Part shown: positions 52,601 through 60,680 of the stretch, piece after piece | Layout of the letters: each line of letters opens with the position of its first letter | Position numbering within the stretch: position 1 is the stretch's first letter | Assembly (NCBI GenBank): GCA_037355855.1 | Contig: CM074759.1 | Coordinates: forward strand, 4,960,001-5,024,000 | DNA from: Pseudo-nitzschia pungens | Lineage: Eukaryota; Bacillariophyta; Bacillariophyceae; Bacillariales; Bacillariaceae | Direction: 5' to 3' | Length of the DNA stretch: 64,000 nt | Translations under genes and position numbers: made by a program | The notes under the pieces: model-generated | Told to the model about the DNA's origin: nothing | Databases searched by the model: none | What the model saw: the letters and a program-made list of their open reading frames with translations, nothing else

Positions 52601-55495
52601 GGTTGGGACTATCGCTCCATTGCTGACATGCCCGGTGACTTCTCTGTTGCTGATAAGAATGGCAATCGCGCTACCCTGGATCGTTTTGAAGTTGACCATG
52701 CTGACAAGACCCTTGGGGTTTTTATCTCCATGGATGGCAATGAGGAAGCACAGATTGCTCACATGAAGTCACAGTCTCAGTCTTTTGGCTCTCAGCTCAA
52801 GGCTTCCAAGTGTGAGAAGAGGGCATCCCTCTACACATTCAAGTATTCTTTCATGAAGTCTGTTGAATACCCCATGCCTGTCACGCAACTTGATGAGGCC
52901 ACTTGGACAAAGATCATTCACCCAGCTCTTGTTCCTGTGCTGAATAAAGCAGGGATGTCACGGACATTTCCCAGACATGTGTTCTATGGTCCTTCCCTCT
53001 ATCAAGGCTTTGGTTTCATTCACCCCTACCTCCTCCAAGAGTTCAGTCATATTGCCACCCTTTTTCAGGAATCTGTCAGGTCCTCCCAAACTGGTAGGAT
53101 TCTCAGGCTAACTGCTGAGTCTCTACGGCTCGAACTTGGCATTCCTCTCCATCTTGGTGTCACACCATATCATCCTTTTGCTTCCTACGTCACTCCTTGC
53201 TGGTACAAACATGTGTGGAAGTTTTTCTCTGTTCACCCTGTGAGCTTGTTTGAAGACTTCCCAGATCTTCCCCTGCTACGTTCCAATGACTGCTATCTCA
53301 TGCAAGCCTTTGTCAACGCTGGCTTCAGAGGTGCTGACTTGTCCCTCTTGAATCACATGCGCATGTCACTCAAGGCTATCTCCCTTGCTGACATTTGTAC
53401 TCCAGATGGGAAGAGACTCTCTCCCATGGCTTTCCAGCTGACATCCTCCAATCACTTGAGGGATCATCTTGACTGGCCGAGATGTCCTCCATCTTGGCCT
53501 CCAGCAGCAAAGCGTTTTTGGACTAAGGCACTTCAGACCTGTTTTCTTCCCCCTTGTCCACCCCCTGCAGCCAGGGCACTAGCTCCTTCTTTTCATCTTG
53601 GGCCTTGGCTCTCTCCCCAGACAGCTTCTCTTTGGCCTTGGTTTTTGTCTCCATCCACCAACAGAATATTCTTCAAAACTTCTACTGGCTGGACTGTGAG
53701 CACCTCCCAGGGCAGGGGCAGATACAGGGTCACTGCTGAAATCCTTTCTGACAAACCAGCCTGCGCTGATGTGCTTGTCTGCCCTGTTATCTGTGGCCAA
53801 GTTGTTCGAGTGGTTGGGTCCTCAGCCTTTGTTTCCGAACCTCCTGACATGGATCCTCTGGAGTACAATCCATATGATTCTCTTCCAGACTCCCCAGTAG
53901 ATGCCTTTGATGCACTCTGTGAGTCTCCAAGGGTACTTCTCCACAAATATTCTCTACCACAGGCTGGCTGTCAACACCACCTTGTTGATGCTATCCAGAG
54001 TGGTATTGCCAGTGCTGTCTGTGATGGGTCATTTGATCCGGACCTTCTCAGAGGAACTTCTGCATTCATTTTGTCACCCAATACCTCCACCAAGACTGCT
54101 TCATTGTTCCTCACTGGCTGTAATTTTGTCAGTGGATCCCCTGAGGATCAGTCATCCTACAGGAGTGAACTGGCGGGTATCATTGGAGTTCTCACCTGTT
54201 GCACTGCTCTGGTGAATCTTTTTGATATTGCTTCTGGCTCTATCACTATTGCTCTGGATGGTGACACAGCTCTCAAACAGGCTCAGGGATCTTGGCCTTT
54301 GGTTATTTCCCAGAAGTCTTTTGATTATGTTTATGTCATCAGAAACATGATTTCTGCCCTGCCAATCTCTGTGCACTTTCAGTGGGTTCAGGGCCATCAA
54401 GCTGGAATCTTTCTTGATTGGTGGGCCCTTCGCAATCATCAGGTTGACAGCATGGCAAAGGCCTTTCTCTCTGTTCATAAAGCTTCGGCCCATCACTATC
54501 CCAGACTTGTGTTTGAGCCCTGGGCATTTTCTCTCAATGGATGCAAGTGTTCAAGGTTTGATCAGAATGCTCTGCATGTTGCCATTTCTGGTCCTCCTCT
54601 TCTTAAATACTGGCAGACCCACCATGATATTCCCATTCCACAACCTGTTTTGAGTTCCATCCATTGGTGTGCCCATCTGTCTGCCTTCAAGCGATTACCT
54701 CCTGGCATGCAACGGTGGTTTGTCAAATTTGCTTCTGGATGCATTGGTGTTGGCAACCAACTACTTCACTACCAGTATCAGGATCACTCCCGGTGCCCAT
54801 TGTGTGATGCAGACAACGAGAAGGTCTCTCATGTGCTCTCCTGCAAGGACACTGGGGCAGTACAGCACAGTGTGTCAGCTTTCAAGGGACCCCTGCAGAA
54901 GAGGCTTGAAGTTGAACAAACTGATCCATCCTTGGTTGTTGCCATTGTGGATCTTCTCACCAAAGTTCGGAAGGGCCAGACCATTTATCCATCATCCTAC
55001 TCACTTGCAATTGCGTCTGCTGTCAGGGCACAGAGGACTATTGGCTGGCACAACTGGCTTCTTGGTAGGTGGTCTCCTCGCTGGTACCAAATTCAGGCTG
55101 ACTACTACTCCCACATTGGAAGCAAGCGCTCTCCCAAACGTTGGGCTACAGCTGTCATCCATCAGTTCTTTCTTACCTCCTGGGATCTTTGGACTTATAG
55201 GAATGAACGACTCCATGGTCCTGGGGGTACCCTTGATGCTGAACAACACCAATCTCTTGATGCTTCCATCACTTCAGAATTGGCAATTGGTGCAGCTGGT
55301 GCACTTCCCCAGTCACACTCCCTGTTACAAACCCCTTTCCACGTCCTACAAGGTTACACCCTGACTGCCAAGCGGCAGTGGCTTGCAACCATCCACCTTG
55401 CAAGGAAGCAATATGCAGCGCCTGTTCCACCAGTGCAGCCATACCAACAAGAGGCTGCTCTTCTCAGAGACTGGCTTACTGGACCTCAGGGTTGA
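49580..55495 (+). CDS. LINE-1 ORF2: endonuclease, reverse transcriptase, RNase H
   Basis: 1971 codons if ATG 49580 is used. A second ATG at 49651-49653, inside CATGGTTAG where ORF1 stops, is an attractive re-initiation start. Domains, numbered from 49580: an APE-type endonuclease at about 90-360 (RWSFVKFQG, ILGIDQNADVR, PIDAIWVSENV, SDHRMLWIEV); reverse transcriptase at about 740-1050 (AMNDAKGCYDRISHP, LSGCGQGNGIGPTLWALV, FAFVDDTDLF with the catalytic Asp pair); RNase H at about 1475-1635 (CDGSFDP, SYRSELAGIIG, ALDGDTALK, HQVDSMAKAF); and a C-x2-C-x8-H-x4-C zinc finger at about 1738 (CPLCDADNEKVSHVLSC). The enzyme nicks target DNA and primes reverse transcription there (established for the class). 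The RNase H domain suggests the I/R1/Tad-side LINE clades; the exact clade is not settled. Confidence 0.93.
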   Translation: MPMFPPNQLRQLFHPCDRLGFLLIMVSSSGTRFDGMPSTPNPINASTVSPFSSSASSPVSQFVQLTLHGDSLAAKDSDSFGHSFPQAPSSNSTIITFQNIGPQRRAAFMSMSKHNARQFVKSNASVALFAEHCLNESKLLPCDLFNRRMKNISPSSFSYLANNKHEASDCSWLQPGGTGFSIDQLFSSHKIAHGADPSGLGRWSFVKFQGRDGYTVTMFSAYCPVENDRDLGSVWNQQYRYFQAAENLFSPNPCILFHRDLTAALQVCLGAGDQVILGIDQNADVRTDGLSFELKALGFRDAILTLHSQSSPPATHNRNTTRTPIDAIWVSENVDVLRAGYCPFGGAYGMESDHRMLWIEVCNCSLVGKHLPPTVSFSHSKLQSSHPHLRQRYFKRVRHSFLKAGVFSLQAKLEHLLAQFQSGDISVRADLITTYEVLHETSTSLRLSVEQNLCHTRAGLVPWSPKLQVYRDTIDFWRRVVKLRQGVSTSHTVLKRLACKLSLYKGEHCDLSSAVLHLKQAYRQYRAVKKLAPSWRDSFNQGLVDALLAEGKPHNQNASQIRARMRRERLQRELGLAARSIRGRVNKSAVLRAIAVGPDGAEQVLESQSTMVPAMAESNVRRQQQCLGTPSMTPSFIQDFGYLGTAHASAQVLDGTYNPPPATDKYLSEFLSCLKVPASILSLPPFDYSVCPADNAAAWKHQRERTASEPSCLSFAHHKAFALDPQLNKFDTLLRSVPLIVGFSPSAWQVITDVEIFKKPGEYRVDKMRLIQLMSPEFQINNKMIGRRILAHAERANAVAVDQHGSRKHHKAINTCLNKKLICDVLRQKRRSGAVAMNDAKGCYDRISHPIAGLTLQSFGVPAHVCEVLLSTLQHAKHHIKTGFGRSGPVYGDEPVPLSGCGQGNGIGPTLWALVSTIVFRMMQQAGHGVHLITSLSLQLVSLVGFAFVDDTDLFCAGSDSSTSGEELAVDFQGALDRWAGGIIATGGAIEPAKSFCYLIDFKWNGSGWDYRSIADMPGDFSVADKNGNRATLDRFEVDHADKTLGVFISMDGNEEAQIAHMKSQSQSFGSQLKASKCEKRASLYTFKYSFMKSVEYPMPVTQLDEATWTKIIHPALVPVLNKAGMSRTFPRHVFYGPSLYQGFGFIHPYLLQEFSHIATLFQESVRSSQTGRILRLTAESLRLELGIPLHLGVTPYHPFASYVTPCWYKHVWKFFSVHPVSLFEDFPDLPLLRSNDCYLMQAFVNAGFRGADLSLLNHMRMSLKAISLADICTPDGKRLSPMAFQLTSSNHLRDHLDWPRCPPSWPPAAKRFWTKALQTCFLPPCPPPAARALAPSFHLGPWLSPQTASLWPWFLSPSTNRIFFKTSTGWTVSTSQGRGRYRVTAEILSDKPACADVLVCPVICGQVVRVVGSSAFVSEPPDMDPLEYNPYDSLPDSPVDAFDALCESPRVLLHKYSLPQAGCQHHLVDAIQSGIASAVCDGSFDPDLLRGTSAFILSPNTSTKTASLFLTGCNFVSGSPEDQSSYRSELAGIIGVLTCCTALVNLFDIASGSITIALDGDTALKQAQGSWPLVISQKSFDYVYVIRNMISALPISVHFQWVQGHQAGIFLDWWALRNHQVDSMAKAFLSVHKASAHHYPRLVFEPWAFSLNGCKCSRFDQNALHVAISGPPLLKYWQTHHDIPIPQPVLSSIHWCAHLSAFKRLPPGMQRWFVKFASGCIGVGNQLLHYQYQDHSRCPLCDADNEKVSHVLSCKDTGAVQHSVSAFKGPLQKRLEVEQTDPSLVVAIVDLLTKVRKGQTIYPSSYSLAIASAVRAQRTIGWHNWLLGRWSPRWYQIQADYYSHIGSKRSPKRWATAVIHQFFLTSWDLWTYRNERLHGPGGTLDAEQHQSLDASITSELAIGAAGALPQSHSLLQTPFHVLQGYTLTAKRQWLATIHLARKQYAAPVPPVQPYQQEAALLRDWLTGPQG

Positions 55496-55796
55496 TTACA
55501 CTTTGTACCTTGGTTTTGTCTTCTGTTCCTGCTTCTTATCCTGTCCCATCCCTTTTGATACTGGATCTTATCCCAATATCTTCATTCCCATTTCACTTTC
55601 TCTCAAGTCCCTCTTTTGTGGGACTTGTTTGTCCTTTCCCCTGCTTGATGTTCAAGGTTTGTTTGAAAATTTGTCGTTCTGCCACTTGGGGTCCTGACTC
55701 TATGATGGAGGCGACGTTAAAGTCTGGTTACAGACTGAGTAATTTAGTTTCACCTTTGGTGATTAAAGTTATTTAAATACGTATATTATTATTATT
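55496..55796 (+). other. LINE-1 3' UTR with two hairpins and ATT tail
   Basis: AGTCTGGTTACAGACT (55721-55736) folds as a 6-bp stem, and TCACCTTTGGTGA (55750-55762) as a 5-bp stem. The element ends in TATATTATTATTATT. LINE-2 ends with the same two-hairpin layout. Probably the RNA recognition site for ORF2 protein. Confidence 0.75.
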
Positions 55797-55814
55797 ATCC
55801 GGTATGTATGAACA

Positions 55815-56012
55815 GACATGCAGAAGAGAGCGATTATACGATTAAGGTTACATACGGAATATATGTTATATACAGGGATGGTTATTATACGAGGAGGTCG
55901 CGATGACCTCATCGCTCATTATTTCCTCTCTTTAATTTCAATCCCATCTCGTAAAAGTAAAATAACACACAATTATTCAATACTACTCCCATTTCTACCT
56001 TAGAGTGTTACA
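55815..56012 (+). repeat. 5' LTR of element D, second part
   Basis: Resumes with GACATGCAGAAGAGAGCG, matches 3830-4029 of A's LTR, and ends TTAGAGTGTTACA. Confidence 0.9.
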
Positions 56013-56025
56013 CAGTAATTACTGT
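56012..56025 (+). promoter_or_regulatory. Palindrome at primer-binding-site position (element D)
   Basis: ACAGTAATTACTGT, a 14-bp perfect palindrome, spans the last LTR base and the first internal bases. There is no TGG-starting tRNA-complementary site in the usual place. The same sequence occurs in element C. Confidence 0.65.
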
Positions 56026-56162
56026 CCGCTTTCACGTAGGAACAGTAGTAGAATTCAGTACTGAACTCTCAAGAAAACCGAAACAACAACAGCCTCAATA
56101 ACAGAGGCAACTTGTACCCCCGACAAGGAGCAACTCTTCAGCCAACTTCCCTAAGAAGCAAC

Positions 56163-57203
56163 ATGGCCGGCATCTACAGAGACCCACCAATCTCCTATAA
56201 GAGCTCCTTCGACAGCACCAAACCCAAGCTAGTCACCTTATCGGTCTACAATGCCGAGGATCACTCGGATAGCGTCAAGGTCCCTCTCTTCACTGATAAA
56301 GGGGGCTTAGAAGAACTGCTCCATACCGAAGAAGCGTTCCTAAACGCTGCAGAAGATCTATCGATTCCGGACGCAGACCTCATGCGATACTTCGGTCGAT
56401 GCCTCTGTGTCGATGCGCAGACCAAGTGGAGAACACTAACGCGAGCAACTCGCGCCAACAACCAACGTGTGTATCCATTGACCAGACAAGGATATACCTC
56501 AGCCTTCCAGGCCTTTATCAAGCTCTACTGCAATGCTGAAGATGCTAGAGACATCATGCACGTTTACTTAAGAGGTGGTTCCTGCAAGAAAAAGATCGAA
56601 TCCACGTGCAAGGACCACACCGATCGAATCATGACTCTAGTCAAGTATTCCTCCAAGCTACATGGATTTGCGTCCAACCTAGACCATCTACAGACACTAA
56701 CAATCCTCCTCCACAGTTATCCCAACAGCTGGATTGAAGATTATGTCTGAATCCACCTCAGACTTACCCCGGAGACAACGTCGCAGTTCATCGTAGACCA
56801 CATGAGCAGTCTCGATCGCCTCAGCAAACAGAACAAGAGCAACAAGAATGGGAAACGCTCGAACAATTCTAACTCCAACACTCGCAAACGCTCCGGTCCA
56901 CCCAACAAAGCTAACCAAAACAAAAAGAAATCCAACCCGTGTCGAATCCAGGGACACAACCACGATTGGTCCAAATGCCCGAAGAACAAATTCTCCAAGA
57001 ATTACGCCAAGGGCAACAAGAACAATCACAACACCTCTAACACTGAAACCTTCTACTCACAGTGCCAAGAGATCCCCGGCAGCAACGAATCCTTCCAAGC
57101 CCACATCAATGCAGCCCGCGAGGCCGCAATTGAAGAATACCATGCCAATCATGGTGGAAGAACAGAAAGGAGCATCGATGGGGACCTAGTTTGGCTCCCA
57201 TGA
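56163..57203 (+). pseudogene. Retrotransposon D gag, one internal stop
   Basis: The frame begins MAGIYRDPPISYKSSF at ATG 56163. It includes a helical capsid-like region (LMRYFGRCLCVDAQTKW, YCNAEDARDIMHVYL), an Asn/Lys/Arg-rich stretch, and a zinc-knuckle-like CRIQGHNHDWSKC at 56940-56978 with spacing C-x4-H-x1-H-x4-C rather than CCHC. A TGA at 56748-56750 replaces the TGC codon kept in element C, so this copy is probably inactive in trans-independent form. The frame ends DGDLVWLP and TGA at 57201-57203. Pol follows in the same frame. Confidence 0.85.
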
Positions 57204-58615
57204 TTGCGCAAGCAATCCTCCCCGAGACCCAAGGGTCCACCAAAACCAGCAATCACCTTGCCTCCGGCGCCACAGGCCCTGGATGCCAGTACAGCACAGC
57301 TGACTGGGATGACGCAAGGAGGAGATCTCCCGGAGAAAAAGGGGAAGGAACCTACAGGATGGAGTATTCCTGTTGAGCGCGTAGCAAAGACTGCAACAGC
57401 AGCAACAAAAACAGTTCGATTCTTCGGAACGAACGATACAATGGATACGAATCGAACACAATCGAATCGATCCAAGGGTACAACAGACGCGAAAGATAGT
57501 AGAACAGCAGCAATAAATAGACCACTCTTGTCCTTAGCAAGGAATTGGTCCACGGGTACAGCCAAAAATCTCTATTGCAATACCCAAAACTCCAAAGACT
57601 ACACCAAGGGAGGTGCGCTGGAGCAAAATTATTTAAAGCTGCTGTCGACTGCTGGAAATCCAGCAGAACAGGCATCCCCGAATAAGAGCAACGTGGCTCC
57701 TATTCTTCTAATCACCATACAGTACATACAAGGCATCCCCACAAAATCAAGACCACTACTCGCCTTACTAGATAGTGGATCCTCCGGAACTCTAATCAAC
57801 AAAAGAGCACTACCATTTGGCACCATGCCAATACGAAGCAAACACCAAGTCCTAACAACCACAGCAAATGGAACCTTTGACACGACCGAGTATATTGTCA
57901 TGAAAAACACCAAGTTACAAGAGTTTGGCAACTACACCATCGACAGACAAGAGGCAAGGCTCTTCCATTCACCCAACTGCAAATATGATCTAATACTAGG
58001 CAGAGACTTCCTCCACCTAGCAAAAATCAATCTCCTATTCAAAGAAGGAGCAGTCCAGTGGATGGATAGAACCATTCCCATGAAAGATACCTCCCTATAC
58101 CATGACAACCATACCATGCTCATGGAAGAACTCGAAGACGCCGAACTCTTTGCTGATGACCTCTCCTTTGCTAATCCATACAAGTCCAAGGTGATCCTAG
58201 ACAGAGCCTACCAAGAAACAGATCCATCCACAGTCGCACAGCAACAATCGCACATGTCCAAAGCAGAGCAACAACAGTTCCAAGCTATCCTAACCAAGTA
58301 TCCAAACGTCTTTAATGGACAACTTGGCAAGTATCCTCACAAGAAGATCTCTCTAAGACTGAAGCCCGGATCCAAGCCTATCCACAAGAAGCCTTATCCA
58401 GTAGCATACAAACGAGAAGACCTATTCAAAAGGGAGCTCCAGAATCTTTGTAATGATGGAGTACTCAAGAGATGCACTGGACCGGCGGCGTTCCCTACCT
58501 TTATTGTTCCAAAGAAAGACAACAGAGTTAGATGGGTATCAGACTTCAGAGAACTCAACGAACTCCTTGAAAGAAGACCTTATCCCATACCAAGGATACA
58601 AGACATCATGAACAA
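57204..58615 (+). pseudogene. Retrotransposon D pol, protease and 5' RT (split by LINE-2)
   Basis: Begins immediately after the gag TGA without a frame change. A linker comes first, then the protease LLALLDSGSSGTLINKRA near 57750-57810 (retropepsin DSG motif) and a second protease block DLILGRDFLHL near 57985. The RT N-terminus follows (KKPYPVAYKREDLFKREL, FPTFIVPKKDNRVRW). Six bases are missing near 58487, removing the Glu-Trp pair kept in A and B (GPAAFPTF instead of GPAEWAFPTF). LINE-2 enters in the IQDIMN region, and the frame resumes at 60681 when the LINE and one duplication copy are discounted. Confidence 0.9.
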
Positions 58616-59020
58616 CAATTTGCGCGACGCGCATTTTGTCCGACGTTCCGATGTTCCAGTACTCCTACATGTATTAACCAAGACCTGCGCTCTTCGTTTC
58701 TGCTATCGGTTCAGTTGCTGGATGCTTCCTTTCGTTGAGTTTGTTGCCAATTCACTGCTCGACCGAGGGATCAGCAACAGCAGCAGCACCAAAACCAAGA
58801 TCGACACATAATTTTCTACAGCACTTCCAGTACAGATTCTACAGCAATTCACCACTCTTTTTCGATGTACGGTACTGCTTCGATCTGTTCCCAAGCTCCA
58901 ACCAAGGCCCTTACGTATATCTTGCTATACTTAATGTTCTACACTGTTTCCAAGCTGCTTAAGTGATTCTCACTTAAAGTTCTTCCACTGTAGGAATATT
59001 TCTACACGAAATTCCAGATG

Positions 59021-59920
59021 TCATCTGTTTCCAAGTCTAATGCCCTGCTGGTACATAAGTGTTTTCGCTTATGGTCCTAATGTTTTCTGACCCAAGCCCA
59101 AAAGCCGCTAAGTACAGTTCACTTAAGGCTCTACCATCTACATATACCTCTCAGGTGTACAGTATAAATGTCATCTGTTTCCAAGTCTACTGCCCTGCTG
59201 GACCCTAAGTGTTTTCACTTATGGTCCTACTGTTTCTTGACCCAAGCCCCAAAGCCGCTAAGTACAGTTTGCTTAAGGCTCCACCACCTACATAACCCTC
59301 TCAGGTGTACTGTATAAATGTCATCTGTTTCCAAGTCTACTGCCCTGATGGACCCTAAGTGTTTTCGCTTATGGTCCTACTGTTTCCTGACCCAAGCCCT
59401 AAAGCCACTAAGTACAGTTTGCTTAAGGCTCCCCTACCTACATATACCTCTCAGATGCATTCTTCAACTGTCATCTGTTTTCAAGTCTACTGCCCTGATG
59501 GACCATAAGTGTTTTCGCTTATGGTCCTACTGTTTCCTTACCCAAGCCCCAAAGCCGCTAAGTACAGCTTGCTTAAGGCTCTCCTACCTACATATACCTC
59601 TCAGATGCACACTTCAACTGTCATCTGTTTTCAAGTCTACTGCCCTGCTGGACCATAAGTGTTCTCACTTAAGGTCCTACTATTTCCTGACCCAAGCCCC
59701 AAAGCCGCTAAGTACAGCTTGCTTAAGGCTCTCCTACCTACATAACCCTCTCAGATGCACACTTCAACTGTCATCTGTTTTCAAGTCTACTGCCCTGATA
59801 GTCCATAATTGTTTTTGATTATGGACCTACTGTTTTTATGACCCAAGCCCCAAAGCTGCTAAGTACATGTTACTTAACGCACCACCACCAACATATACCC
59901 CTCCAGTTCACAGTACAGCA
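59021..59920 (+). repeat. 150-bp tandem repeats in the LINE-2 leader, six units
   Basis: GTCATCTGTTTCCAAGTCTA or the TTTTCAAGTCTA variant starts units at 59021, 59170, 59320, 59470, 59620 and 59770. Units share CTAAGTGTTTTCGCTTATGG and GCCGCTAAGTACAG. This is the same CTAAGTGTTT / TTTCAAG vocabulary as the LINE-1 leader, but more regular. Confidence 0.92.
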
Positions 59921-60007
59921 GAGACCTGTTTTCAAGCCTACAGCCCTGATTGTCCATAAGTGTTTTCACTTAAAGGCCCTGTTTCCAAGCTACTACAGGA
60001 GAGCAAG

Positions 60008-60150
60008 TTCAAGTTCGAACAGAAGGCCAGCTGTTACGAATTTGAATTTGGTAGTAGGCTCCACCGCCTCTACGTGTTTCCTCTACGTGTCTCCTACTAC
60101 GAAGTTCGAACAGAAGGACAGCTGTTACGAATTTGGTAGTAGGCTCCGTA
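60008..60150 (+). repeat. Direct repeats with CAGCTGTTACGAATTT motif in LINE-2
   Basis: Two copies of a block containing GTTCGAACAGAAGG, then CAGCTGTTACGAATTT and GGTAGTAGGCTCC. It is related to the arms of the foldback elements at 31011-31119 and 41921-42035. Confidence 0.7.
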
Positions 60151-60583
60151 CTATATGTACCATACAGTGGTTACGGGAATGTGTTTGGGGATGACTACTC
60201 GCATTACTGGTGATGCTGCAATCCAGCATTCAGAGAGGAGTTTTGCTTTTGTACGCTGACCACTAGCATTACAGATACCATGTATCTAGTCAGGGTTTTG
60301 CTTGTGTCAGCTGACCACTAGCATTACGGATGCTGCACACCAGCATTGGAGGGACAGTTTTGCTTGTGTCTTTCCCTTTCACGTTCTTGTTACCCCGTTT
60401 CCTGTACGCTTTGCAACAGCAGTGTCTGTTGTGCTCTGGACTGGTTCGTTTTTTTCCTGTTTCTTACCAAGGTTCGTTTGCAAAATAGCCGTCCTTACAA
60501 CCTGGGGCCTATTCCCCATGGTTGAGGCGGCGCGTCGTTCTACAACTTGGGGCCTAACCTCTCTTCGATTGAGGCAACGATAA

Positions 60584-60660
60584 AGTCTGGTTACAGACTG
60601 AGTAGCTTTTAACCACCTTCGGTGGATTTTCCTACTTAAATAAGTATATTATTATTATTA
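60584..60660 (+). other. LINE-2 3' UTR hairpins and ATT tail
   Basis: AGTCTGGTTACAGACT (60584-60599) and CCACCTTCGGTGG (60613-60625), ending TATATTATTATTATTA. The base pairs of the second stem differ compensatorily from LINE-1. Confidence 0.75.
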
Positions 60661-60680
60661 ATACAAGACATCATGAACAA

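Larger units (their letters stand above)
44255..55796 (+). mobile_element. LINE-1: complete 11.5-kb non-LTR retrotransposon
   Basis: It is flanked by the 18-bp target duplication ATCCGGTATGTATGAACA (44237-44254 and 55797-55814). Parts in order: 5' end CAATTTCGCAACGCG, repeat leader, minisatellite, ORF1, ORF2, and a short 3' UTR with two hairpins and an (ATT)n tail instead of poly(A). LINE-2 begins and ends with the same sequences, which fixes both boundaries. Both ORFs are open, so this copy may still be competent (inference). Confidence 0.93.
58616..60660 (+). mobile_element. LINE-2: 2-kb ORF-less LINE derivative
   Basis: It is flanked by a perfect 20-bp target duplication, ATACAAGACATCATGAACAA (58596-58615 and 60661-60680). 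It begins CAATTTGCGCGACGCGC like LINE-1 and ends with the two-hairpin 3' UTR and an ATT tail. Between lie a 150-bp tandem repeat leader and about 600 bp of 3' sequence. Neither ORF1 nor ORF2 is present, so it must have moved with enzymes supplied by a relative of LINE-1 (inference). Confidence 0.92.

Noticed and set aside
49782..55776. Many medium ORFs overlapping LINE-1 ORF2 on both strands
   Set aside because: All are shadows of ORF2, which alone has the endonuclease, RT and RNase H motifs.
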